The notes under the pieces were generated by a model that was given only the letters and a program-made list of their open reading frames with translations, did no database searches and was not told the origin of the DNA. This document shows positions 35,746 through 43,055 of a stretch of DNA of 48,910 bases, piece by piece. The translations under genes and the position numbers were made by a program. This DNA comes from Spirochaetaceae bacterium. GTDB taxonomy: Bacteria; Spirochaetota; Spirochaetia; DSM-27196; SKKC01. Each line of letters begins with the position of its first letter. Positions within the stretch are counted from its first letter, which is position 1. The stretch covers positions 1-48,910 of the forward strand of contig SKXQ01000010.1 of assembly GCA_007128315.1 (NCBI GenBank), read 5' to 3'.

Positions 35746-36276
35746 CTACTCGTCTGCTGTGATCGTGAAGGTGATGCTGTCGGTGTAGGTACCCTGCGCC
35801 GGAACCTCATCGATCGTGGTATCGTCGTCAAAGCCGTCAAGCGAAACAGCGTCCACGTCCACCGCGAGGGAAAACGAACCAATTCCACGAGCGACTCCGG
35901 ATACGACATCAACCGATCCTGACGACAGATCCACGGTGGCACCATCCCAGCTCAGGCTGTAGCCGACCGTATCGCCAAAGCCGTCTCCTGCTCCATCGAG
36001 GGAAAGGACGCCGTTGTTCACAGACGAAGCATTTATGCTGAAGCTCACGTTCGCGAGATAGTTGAGGGTTGTCGTGAAGCTGCTCGCTTCTGTCAGATCG
36101 CCAAAGTCGTGGCTTTCGGTGTCAGCGACCAGACTGCCGAACCCGATCCGAACGAGTGAAGGCACCTGACCGGTCAGATTCAGCTGAGCCGTGTCGGTCG
36201 CCTGTGCCGACAGGGTATGTACGGAAAACGCGAAAACTGCCAGAACAGTGAAAAGTCCAATAACTAACTTTCTCAT
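35746..36276 (-). CDS. Major pilin subunit of the chaperone-usher pilus
   Basis: A 176-residue exported subunit with signal peptide (1-25, ending LSA). The mature start DTAQLNLTGQVPSLVRIGF has the alternating pattern of a donor strand. The body has HDFGDLTEASSFTTTLNYLANVSFSINASSVNNGVL and ends in YTDSITFTITADE, the beta-strand ending expected of spore-coat-U/CsuA-type pilins. It has no cysteine, unlike most archaic pilins, which carry one disulfide. First gene of the pilus operon, with GAGAGG before its ATG and a good promoter 38 bp upstream. Confidence 0.75.
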   Translation of the reverse strand: MRKLVIGLFTVLAVFAFSVHTLSAQATDTAQLNLTGQVPSLVRIGFGSLVADTESHDFGDLTEASSFTTTLNYLANVSFSINASSVNNGVLSLDGAGDGFGDTVGYSLSWDGATVDLSSGSVDVVSGVARGIGSFSLAVDVDAVSLDGFDDDTTIDEVPAQGTYTDSITFTITADE

Positions 36277-36313
36277 ATATATGACCTCTCATATTTTTAG
36301 ATTTCTTTCCGTT

Positions 36314-36342
36314 ACTATACTGCATTCCATGGCAAAAATCAA
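36314..36342 (-). promoter_or_regulatory. Promoter of the pilus operon
   Basis: Minus strand TTGATT (36337-36342), exactly 17 bases, then TATAGT (36314-36319), 38 bases before the pilin ATG, in an AT-rich patch. Confidence 0.65.
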
Positions 36343-36534
36343 AAAGCGAAGAATTAATCGCACCTGACACCTGTGATTGATACACGTTCATGACGGTCAC
36401 GACCGCCGCGCATGTAAACAGTGCTCACGTGTCTTGCGCTCGGAGTAATCGTGTATCGGTAGCGGTGTTCGGGATGTCCCTGTTGCCCTGCGTGGCGATT
36501 CTCGTGTAAGAAAACCGGACAAGGCGGACTCGAA

Positions 36535-37305
36535 ATGACCGGTGACCTCAGTGCGAGACAACTGAACAAAGACATTGCCGTACCCCTGTATCATCAGTTA
36601 AAGGAACACCTGCGCAGCTACATCAGCCGGTGCTCTGACGGCGATCTCATTCCGACAGAACTCGAGCTCTGCAGACATTTTGAGGTCAGCCGACCGACGG
36701 TCCGTCAGGCGGTTACCGAACTTGTCAGTGAAGGTCTTCTGCAACGCAATAAACGACAGGGTACCTTCGTTACGAAAGGCAAGATACATCGCGATTTTCT
36801 GCTGACCTTTGAACGTTTCGACTATGAGATGCAGGCTGCGGGTCGGCGCCCCGCCACGCATATTCGCTCCGTCGAGACCGACAGCGCAAACGACAGGGTT
36901 GCCGCGGCGCTTGGAATCGGTTCCGGGGCCCTGGTGTATGAGATCAAGCGGGTGCGCTTTCTCGACGATACCCCTCTTGTCGCCGTCACGAACTATCTGC
37001 CTGCCGACCTTCTTCCCGATCTCCTGCAGCACAAGGACGAACTGCAGGCGCTCCACCACATGCTGGAACACGTGTACGGGTATCGGCTCCACCGTGCCCG
37101 AAGGAAGATTGAAGCTGTCGCAGCGAGTGAGTCCCGCGCGTGGGTTCTTGACGTGCAGGTAGGCGCACCGCTTCAGTACATCGAGACGCAGGTGTATCTC
37201 GAAAGCGGTCGATGCATCGAGTTTGCCCGTGCGTGGTACAGGGGAGATATGAGCAGCTTCTCGATCGAACTAGACCGAAACCACCTTGATACCCACTTGA
37301 GGTAG
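36535..37305 (+). CDS. GntR-family regulator with UTRA domain (HutC subfamily)
   Basis: A 256-residue regulator. The N-terminal winged helix spans about 15-80 (PLYHQLKEHLRSYI, IPTELELCRHFEVSRPTVRQAVTELVSEGLLQRNKRQGTFVTKG). The UTRA effector domain follows (about 90-240), with YEIKRVRFLDDTPLVAVTNYLPADLLPDL and IETQVYLESGRCIEFARAWYRGD. HutC-type regulators usually repress uptake and catabolic genes and release DNA on binding a metabolite. The likely target is the ABC/phosphatase operon starting 172 bp downstream, where a perfect palindrome overlies the promoter. It is divergent from the pilus operon, so control of the pilus cannot be excluded. Confidence 0.9.
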   Translation: MTGDLSARQLNKDIAVPLYHQLKEHLRSYISRCSDGDLIPTELELCRHFEVSRPTVRQAVTELVSEGLLQRNKRQGTFVTKGKIHRDFLLTFERFDYEMQAAGRRPATHIRSVETDSANDRVAAALGIGSGALVYEIKRVRFLDDTPLVAVTNYLPADLLPDLLQHKDELQALHHMLEHVYGYRLHRARRKIEAVAASESRAWVLDVQVGAPLQYIETQVYLESGRCIEFARAWYRGDMSSFSIELDRNHLDTHLR

Positions 37306-37344
37306 GTAACCTCGTCGATTTTCGCCCGATTCAGCAGAAAACGT

Positions 37345-37373
37345 TTGACAACAGGGAAGAGTCGGAATAATGT
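37345..37373 (+). promoter_or_regulatory. Promoter of the organophosphate-type ABC operon
   Basis: Perfect TTGACA (37345-37350), a 17-base spacer and TAATGT (37368-37373). The -10 box coincides with the left arm of a 16-bp palindrome. The leader is then about 97 nt, ending in GCAGGAGG before the binding-protein ATG. Confidence 0.7.
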
Positions 37374-37383
37374 CAGGACATTA
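37368..37383. promoter_or_regulatory. Perfect 16-bp palindrome over the -10 box: probable GntR operator
   Basis: TAATGTC-AG-GACATTA has perfect 7-bp arms. A GntR/HutC dimer bound here would block RNA polymerase directly. A partial repeat of the left arm (TTAATGTT) follows at 37387-37394. Confidence 0.65.
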
Positions 37384-37437
37384 AAGTTAATGTTCTGTTA
37401 AAACGTCATCGTTTTTGTAGTCAGAGCGATTTCGAGC

Positions 37438-37451
37438 GTAGTATGTACTAC
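37438..37451. promoter_or_regulatory. Second inverted repeat in the leader
   Basis: GTAGTA-TG-TACTAC, perfect 6-bp arms, 27 bases before the binding-protein start. It could be a second regulator site or a small mRNA hairpin; its sequence differs from the 16-bp palindrome. Confidence 0.4.
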
Positions 37452-37477
37452 ACAACAAACTTTGCAGGAGGTATCAC

Positions 37478-38491
37478 ATGAGAAAACTCGTGTTGTTGAC
37501 TGTTGTTTTTCTGGTGTCGGTGACACTCGCTTTCGCGGCAGGTTCGCGGGAAGAGGTGTCGGACGATCCCATGTCGGGTACGATTACCCTGTATACGTCC
37601 GAGTCACTGACCGACGCGCAGGCCCTCGTGGATCGTTTCGAGCAGCTGAACCCGGGCGCAACCGTTGAGGTCTTCCGTCTCGGTACGACCGAGCTCGTTG
37701 CACGGCTCATGACCGAGATCGAGGCGGGTGAAGTCGGAGCTGATGTTGTCTGGTTTGCTGACATGGCACTTTTTGAGAGCTTTGCCGAGGACGGACTTCT
37801 GCTTCCTATTAACCCCTCGGAAGCGGCCAATATTCCCGAAGGTTTTGTCTATTTCGACGGCATGGCCTACGAAGTGCGACTGATTTACCAGATCATCATG
37901 TACAACACCAATCTGGTGAACAGGGAAATCACAAGCTGGTTTGATCTGGCCGATCCCGAGTTCCGCGGCATGGTCGGTTCGGCGAGTCCGTTTGTTTCCG
38001 GGGCCACCGTCACCCAGATCGCAAGTGTCGTACAGGACCCGAACCTCGGCTGGACGCTGTATGAGCAGCTCGCAGCGAACGATGCGGTCATTTCCGGCGG
38101 TAACGGCGGTATCGCTCAGGGCATTGCGCTGGGTGAATACGCAATCGGCCTGACGATAGACTTCATGGCCCGGACCCAGCAGGAGCAGGGTTCACCGGTG
38201 AATTACATCTTCCAGGAAGAAGGTGCTGTGTACGTTCCAACGCCAGCCGGTGTCATGGCTTCGACGTCGAATCCTGAGCTTTCCACAGCGTTCGTCAACT
38301 TCCTTATGAGCGAGCCTGGACAGGAAGTGCTCATGGATAATGGCTATATGCCGGTCAACGTCAATATGCCGCTCCCCGAAGGTGTACCCTCACCAGCGGA
38401 CATACCGGTACTCTCGACCGACTGGGACTTTCTCGCCGAAAACCGGGAAATGCTCCTTGATCGCTTCGCCGAAATTTTCGGTATAGACTGA
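37478..38491 (+). CDS. ABC importer binding protein, FbpA/AfuA-like
   Basis: A 337-residue periplasmic binding protein of the type II fold used for ferric iron, phosphonates and sugar phosphates. The signal peptide ends near AFAAG (21). Family segments include ITLYTSESLTDAQALVDRFEQLNPGATVEVFRLGT, ADVVWFADMALFESFAEDGLLLPI, WFDLADPEFRGMVGSASPFVSGAT and VPTPAGVMASTSNPELSTAFVNFLMSEPGQEVL. The tandem tyrosine pair that holds iron in FbpA is absent, arguing against iron. With phosphatases in the operon, an organophosphate ligand such as a hexose or inositol phosphate (as for AfuA) is the best inference. First structural gene, with AGGAGG before its ATG. Confidence 0.85.
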   Translation: MRKLVLLTVVFLVSVTLAFAAGSREEVSDDPMSGTITLYTSESLTDAQALVDRFEQLNPGATVEVFRLGTTELVARLMTEIEAGEVGADVVWFADMALFESFAEDGLLLPINPSEAANIPEGFVYFDGMAYEVRLIYQIIMYNTNLVNREITSWFDLADPEFRGMVGSASPFVSGATVTQIASVVQDPNLGWTLYEQLAANDAVISGGNGGIAQGIALGEYAIGLTIDFMARTQQEQGSPVNYIFQEEGAVYVPTPAGVMASTSNPELSTAFVNFLMSEPGQEVLMDNGYMPVNVNMPLPEGVPSPADIPVLSTDWDFLAENREMLLDRFAEIFGID

Positions 38492-38498
38492 TACATCA

Positions 38499-38531
38499 GG
38501 TCGGGTTCGTGCGTTACGCATGAACCCGACC
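38499..38531 (+). promoter_or_regulatory. 15-bp stem-loop between binding protein and permease
   Basis: GGTCGGGTTCGTGCG (38499-38513) pairs with CGCATGAACCCGACC (38517-38531) around a TTA loop, with one G-U pair. It overlaps an ATG at 38520, making that a doubtful start for the permease. No T-run follows. Confidence 0.75.
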
Positions 38532-38552
38532 GCTCCACGAAAGGGTTGTCAT

Positions 38553-40247
38553 GTGAAGCACGTAAGGTTCAGCGCGTGGATTTCCTCAGTCGCAGTCTAT
38601 TTTGCACTTGGAGTGCTGTTTCTCTATCCTATGTCCCGTCTCGTGATTTCGGCCTTCACACGGGAAGGTTCGTTGTCCCTGGCAAATTTTACCGCCGTAT
38701 TTTCGAACCCCTCGAATGTTCGCTCGCTGTGGAACAGTCTGTATACCGGAGTGACCGTTACGGTTATCGCAACCGTCATCGCTCTTGTCCTTTCCTGGAT
38801 CGTGGTGCGGACGAACGTCTACGGGCGCAAGTTGTTTCAGTTCGTTCTGGTCATTCCCTTTTTCATTCCACCGTTCATAATGGCGTTTGCGTGGACACGA
38901 CTGCTCGGACGCGCCGGTTTCGTGAACGTCTTCATACAGCAGTTGTTTTCATTGCCACAATCACCGATACGCATCTTCGGTTTCTTCGGCGTTGTGCTCG
39001 TGTCGGTGATATATACATACCCGTACGCTTTCATCGTGATCAGCCGGGCCATGGAAAACATGGGTGCTCATCTCGAAGAGGCTGCCCAGATATCCGGTGC
39101 GAGCCGGTTTCAGGTTGTCCGCGACATTGTACTCCCGGTCCTGCTGCCGGCAGTCGGTTCGGCAGCCGTCATTGTATTCGTGACCACCGTCTCCATGTTT
39201 GGCATCCCCGCGATTATGGGGACCCCCGGGCAGTTCATTGTGGTCACGACGAGAATCTACGGCTACGTCGGTGGGTTCCGTGATCCGTTCGGCATGAATA
39301 TCGCGACGACCCTCGCGATGGTTCTGCTCGGATTTGCGCTGGTAGGCCTGCTTCTGCAGAATTTCTTCACGCGTAAGGAGAATTTTGCGACGATTACAGG
39401 GAAATCAGGTCATCTTGAACTCATGGACCTTCGAAAGTGGCGTATTCCCGTCAGCGTCGCGGTAGCCCTGTTTGCAGGTGTGGTTGTCGTTCTTCCCCTG
39501 TTTGCAATTGCAGCCACCTCACTCATTCGCGCGCTTGGCGTTCCCTTGACTCTTGAGAACCTGACGTTCGATCACTTTCGGCGGCTTGCAGACATGTCCA
39601 TCGTTCAGCGTTCGTTCAACAACAGCTTCTCCCTGGCGGTGTTCGTTCCAACGATCACGGTAATCGGAGCGGTTATCCTGACCTTTCTGAAACGTCAGGG
39701 GCGGATGCCGGGAAGAAACGGAACCGACTATATAGTCAGCATGCCGTACGCCGTTCCCGGAATTGTCATTGGGGTGGCCATGATTCTCGCCTGGATCAGA
39801 CCGGTTTTCGGCATACGGGTCTTCAATACGATCTGGATATTGTATCTCGCGTACATCGTACGGTTTATGATCTTCCCCATGCGGACGGTCGGGGCATCGT
39901 GGAAGCAGCTCGACAGCTCGCTCGAGGAGGCGGGGCGTATTTCCGGCGCGAGCGAAGTTCGCACCTTACGGGATGTATCGATTCCCCTGATTTATGGAGG
40001 AATAGGCTCGGGGTGGCTGCTGGTGTTCATGCCGGCCCTTACCGAGCTGACCCTCTCCATTCTGCTCGTATCCCCGCGAAACGAGACGATAGGGGTAACA
40101 GCGTTTAACATGATGCAGGAAGGGCTCATAACCGTGGCAAGCGCATACGCGGTCATGATTACAATCGTCGTTGTCAGCCTGAATATCGCGTTCCGGGTTC
40201 TTTCCAGACGACGAGACCGGCGGGCGGTCAACGCACCATCTATTTGA
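38553..40247 (+). CDS. ABC importer permease, fused two-domain FbpB type
   Basis: A 564-residue permease from the GTG at 38553 with about twelve membrane helices in two homologous halves. Each half has the ATPase-contacting EAA loop: EEAAQISGASRFQVVRDIVLPVLLPA and EEAGRISGASEVRTLRDVSIPLIYGG. This fused form is typical of the iron/thiamine/AfuB/2-aminoethylphosphonate importer group. An in-frame ATG at 38520 would add 11 residues, but it lies inside the 15-bp stem-loop; AAAGGG upstream of the GTG supports the shorter start. Confidence 0.85.
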   Translation: MKHVRFSAWISSVAVYFALGVLFLYPMSRLVISAFTREGSLSLANFTAVFSNPSNVRSLWNSLYTGVTVTVIATVIALVLSWIVVRTNVYGRKLFQFVLVIPFFIPPFIMAFAWTRLLGRAGFVNVFIQQLFSLPQSPIRIFGFFGVVLVSVIYTYPYAFIVISRAMENMGAHLEEAAQISGASRFQVVRDIVLPVLLPAVGSAAVIVFVTTVSMFGIPAIMGTPGQFIVVTTRIYGYVGGFRDPFGMNIATTLAMVLLGFALVGLLLQNFFTRKENFATITGKSGHLELMDLRKWRIPVSVAVALFAGVVVVLPLFAIAATSLIRALGVPLTLENLTFDHFRRLADMSIVQRSFNNSFSLAVFVPTITVIGAVILTFLKRQGRMPGRNGTDYIVSMPYAVPGIVIGVAMILAWIRPVFGIRVFNTIWILYLAYIVRFMIFPMRTVGASWKQLDSSLEEAGRISGASEVRTLRDVSIPLIYGGIGSGWLLVFMPALTELTLSILLVSPRNETIGVTAFNMMQEGLITVASAYAVMITIVVVSLNIAFRVLSRRRDRRAVNAPSI

Positions 40248-40263
40248 CGGAGAGTCGAAACGA

Positions 40264-41367
40264 ATGGCTAAACTTGTTCTTGAAAATGTGACAAAGCAGT
40301 ACGGTGCGTTCACCGCGGTGAAGGACTTCTCACTCGTGGTATCCGATGGAGAGTTCGTCTCGCTTCTCGGCCCTTCCGGCTGCGGAAAGACGACGCTGTT
40401 GCGAAGTATCGCAGGATTCTTCCCGATCACGCAGGGCCGTATTCTCAGCGGAGAAAAGGTCATTTCAGATCCCGCCCGGAATATCTATCTCGGACCCGAT
40501 CAGCGCAATCTTGGCATGGTGTTCCAGAGTTACGCCGTGTGGCCGCATATGTCGGTCTTTGACAACATCGCCTATCCTCTGAAGTTGCGGAAACTCTCCC
40601 GACAGGACATTAATGCGAAGGTAGGTCGCGTGCTGTCAATGTTGAACCTGGAAACGCAGGCACAGAAGAAACCATCTGAACTCTCCGGAGGTCAGCAACA
40701 GCGCACCGCACTCGGCCGGGCGCTTGTAATGGAACCGGATGCACTGCTCCTGGATGAGCCATTGTCGAATCTGGACGCGAAATTGCGTGACCGCATGCGC
40801 TTCGAACTCAAGGAAATACAGCGAACGCTGAATCTGACAATTGTGTACGTGACTCATGATCAGGATGAGTCCATGGCCGTATCCGATCGCATCGTGCTCA
40901 TGAATCAGGGTCAGATTCAGCAGGTTGCATCGCCGCGTGAAATGTTCGATTTCCCGGCGAGGCTGTTCTCGGCCCGATTCGTCGGTCAGTCCAACGTCTT
41001 GGACGGCGTTCTTTCGAAGATCGATGCCGTTTCCGGCACTGCATACCTTACTGCGGATAAAGACACCACGGTGCCCCTGCAGCTCTCTCAAAGGCATGAG
41101 GGAGATCAGATCGGTAAACACCCCGGTGAAGGGCAGTCAGTACATGCCGTCATTCGATACCACAATGTGAAGATCGCAGACCGCGCGGATACCGATACCA
41201 TCGAAGGAACGGTGATTGTCGGAACCTATCTCGGCATTTACACGCAGTACGAAGTCGAGACGGTTCTTGGCCGTATCATCGTACAGACGGATGCAGATAA
41301 AAGACTTCAGGAAAGGCAGCAGGTGTTTCTGAAACTACGAAACGTGCATGTATTTCCAGCCGAGTGA
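40264..41367 (+). CDS. ABC importer ATPase (FbpC/AfuC-like)
   Basis: A 367-residue nucleotide-binding subunit. Walker A is LGPSGCGKTTLLRSIAGF, then the Q-loop in GMVFQSYAVWPHM, signature [16 protein letters not shown] and Walker B ALLLDEPLSNLDAKLRDRMR, with H-loop VTHDQDE. The last 110 residues form a TOBE-type regulatory domain (VHAVIRYHNVKI ... GTVIVGTYLGIYTQYEVE). It powers the importer with the two preceding genes. Its stop codon overlaps a GTG start of the phosphoesterase gene. Confidence 0.92.
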   Translation: MAKLVLENVTKQYGAFTAVKDFSLVVSDGEFVSLLGPSGCGKTTLLRSIAGFFPITQGRILSGEKVISDPARNIYLGPDQRNLGMVFQSYAVWPHMSVFDNIAYPLKLRKLSRQDINAKVGRVLSMLNLETQAQKKPSELSGGQQQRTALGRALVMEPDALLLDEPLSNLDAKLRDRMRFELKEIQRTLNLTIVYVTHDQDESMAVSDRIVLMNQGQIQQVASPREMFDFPARLFSARFVGQSNVLDGVLSKIDAVSGTAYLTADKDTTVPLQLSQRHEGDQIGKHPGEGQSVHAVIRYHNVKIADRADTDTIEGTVIVGTYLGIYTQYEVETVLGRIIVQTDADKRLQERQQVFLKLRNVHVFPAE

Positions 41368-42140
41368 CCGGGTTTAACACCATGCACTCACGTGAGTTAC
41401 GATTTCTGCATCTGACGGATACGCATATACGGTCGGATACTCAGGTCATACGGAACGTCAACTCGACCGAAGCCGTCAACGCGATCGGGCGATTGTACCG
41501 GCAGGCATACGACTGTGTTATTCACACCGGAGACCTTGTCAGCAGACCGGCTGATGAAGCATCGTACCGACACTACAATGCGCTTGTCGGCAGCCTCCCA
41601 TGGCCCGTGTACCACATTCCCGGGAACCACGATGATCCCCTTCTTATGCGGGACTGTGTCGCAGGCGCCGCAGGAGTCTACCCCTGGGTTGCGATCGTGC
41701 ACGGAGTACGGTTTATCGGTGTTGACAGCAGCACCGGAGCTATAGACCCCCAACAGCTCACAAGGCTCGAAGAACTGCTGTGCGACCCGCAGCCCGCTGT
41801 GCTGTGCCTTCATCATCACATTCTTCCAATCGATGAGTCATGGCTGAATCCGTACTGCCTTGAGAATCGCTTCGATTTCATGCGCGTTCTTGACGGAGCG
41901 CACACACCGGTTCTCGCAATCCTGCACGGTCATACGCACTATCACGATGAACGCAACTACAACGCGATACCCGTTTTCTCGGCTGGTGCCTGTGCTGCCG
42001 GGTTTGATCCCTTTGGAGCATTTCAGGACCTCAGCAGCGATCCTCCATCGGTGACCGAGTGCCGTATCCACGCCGATGGAAGCGTCAGCCGGAGACGGAT
42101 ATTTCTCAACAATACACATTCCCTGGAGGGCTCCCTATGA
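41364..42140 (+). CDS. Calcineurin-type metallophosphoesterase
   Basis: A 258-residue cytosolic phosphoesterase of the class III cNMP phosphodiesterase (CpdA/Icc)-like group. The dimetal motifs are complete: Asp19-x-His21 in LTDTHIR, Asp57 in HTGDLV, GNHD at 87-90, His150/151 in LCLHHHILP, and GHTH at 189-192. Members cleave phosphodiesters such as cAMP or glycerophosphodiesters. The context, between an importer and a phosphomonoesterase, suggests cleavage of an imported phosphodiester. Starts are GTG 41364 (GTGA overlap with the ATPase) or ATG 41382; the first fits the coupling pattern seen here. It overlaps the next gene by ATGA. Confidence 0.85.
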   Translation: MTGFNTMHSRELRFLHLTDTHIRSDTQVIRNVNSTEAVNAIGRLYRQAYDCVIHTGDLVSRPADEASYRHYNALVGSLPWPVYHIPGNHDDPLLMRDCVAGAAGVYPWVAIVHGVRFIGVDSSTGAIDPQQLTRLEELLCDPQPAVLCLHHHILPIDESWLNPYCLENRFDFMRVLDGAHTPVLAILHGHTHYHDERNYNAIPVFSAGACAAGFDPFGAFQDLSSDPPSVTECRIHADGSVSRRRIFLNNTHSLEGSL

Positions 42141-42988
42141 CCGATCACACCGAACTACTGAAGATCATGAAGACCTACGCCTACGACGCAGGCAGTATCG
42201 CGATACAGGCGCAGGCTGAAGCCAAGGCTTCGCTCAAGGACGATGACAGTTACGTGACGGGGGTCGATCTGCAGCTCTCGGAGCTCGCTTTCGAGCGGCT
42301 CTCTCGCGTCCTGCCAGAAGAATCCATCGTATCCGAAGAGCGGCTCTCTCATCTCGACCGTTTCTCCGGACCTCTCTCGCAACCGGATCAGGGAGACCCG
42401 GAGGTTTTCGCGGTTCTTGATCCTATTGACGGTACGCGGAATTATTTCCATCAGGTCCCTCTGTACGCGGTCTCCCTCGGTGTGTTTCGAAACCGGAAAC
42501 CCTGGCTTGGCGTCGTTGCATTTCCGGCGCTTGGGGAACTGTTCGTGTGCGATGGTGAACGGGTCCTGTTGACCAGGGATGCCTGGAGTGCCGATCCGGT
42601 GACCGAAGAACTTCACGGACAGCGGAACCCGTCGCCTCTCGATCAGAACCAGATTGTGCTGTTTACCAACAGTTATACGCGTCGCTACGGCTGGAGTTAC
42701 GATGTCTGTACCTGGCTTGTGACCGCGTGTGCCGCAGCAAACGCGTGCTGGCCGCTGATCGGCCGCGGAGCAGGGACGGTGCTGACCGATCATGTCTGGG
42801 ATTTCGCCGGAGCGTGGCCGATGCTCGTCAAACTCGGATTCGATCTTCGCGGAAGCGTATCCGGGGACTGTATGAATACCTACGACGCAGCCTGGTTCGA
42901 ACCGGGATCGCGCATGTTACGCGAGCCGGTCATTGCATCGCGAGGCGAGCATTACGAGGCACTCAGAAAGGGCATACTCTCACTATAG
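42137..42988 (+). CDS. Inositol-monophosphatase-family phosphatase
   Basis: A 283-residue Mg-dependent, Li-sensitive-type phosphomonoesterase. Metal and catalytic residues are present: SEE at 66-68, DPIDGTRN with Asp95 and Asp98, and the C-terminal WDFAGAWPM with Asp222. Family members act on inositol 1-phosphate, fructose 1,6-bisphosphate, histidinol phosphate or PAP. With the phosphoesterase it would remove phosphate from the imported compound. GGAGGG precedes the ATG, which lies in the stop codon of the phosphoesterase. Last gene of the operon. Confidence 0.88.
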   Translation: MTDHTELLKIMKTYAYDAGSIAIQAQAEAKASLKDDDSYVTGVDLQLSELAFERLSRVLPEESIVSEERLSHLDRFSGPLSQPDQGDPEVFAVLDPIDGTRNYFHQVPLYAVSLGVFRNRKPWLGVVAFPALGELFVCDGERVLLTRDAWSADPVTEELHGQRNPSPLDQNQIVLFTNSYTRRYGWSYDVCTWLVTACAAANACWPLIGRGAGTVLTDHVWDFAGAWPMLVKLGFDLRGSVSGDCMNTYDAAWFEPGSRMLREPVIASRGEHYEALRKGILSL

Positions 42989-43044
42989 GTGTCGATCTCG
43001 CGTCTTTCGTCAGTTTTCCGCAATCAACCCGTCCGTGTGCTTCG

Positions 43045-43052
43045 TATATATA
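43045..43052 (+). promoter_or_regulatory. -10-like TATATATA just before the lipoprotein gene
   Basis: The alternating TA run ends three to four bases before the ATG at 43056 and could supply a -10 for a leaderless message. No convincing -35 box is visible. Confidence 0.3.
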
Positions 43053-43055
43053 GGC

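Noticed and set aside
36277-36534. A shared operator controlling both the pilus operon and the GntR gene
   Set aside because: I find no copy of the TAATGTC-AG-GACATTA palindrome between the two divergent genes, so control of the pilus by this GntR protein is unsupported.
38520-38552. ATG at 38520 as the permease start
   Set aside because: The codon is buried in a 15-bp stem-loop; the GTG at 38553 has a ribosome binding site just upstream.
37478-41367. A ferric iron importer (FbpABC)
   Set aside because: The general fold fits, but the binding protein lacks the tandem tyrosines that hold iron, and the operon contains two phosphatases and a GntR/UTRA regulator rather than Fur-like signals.
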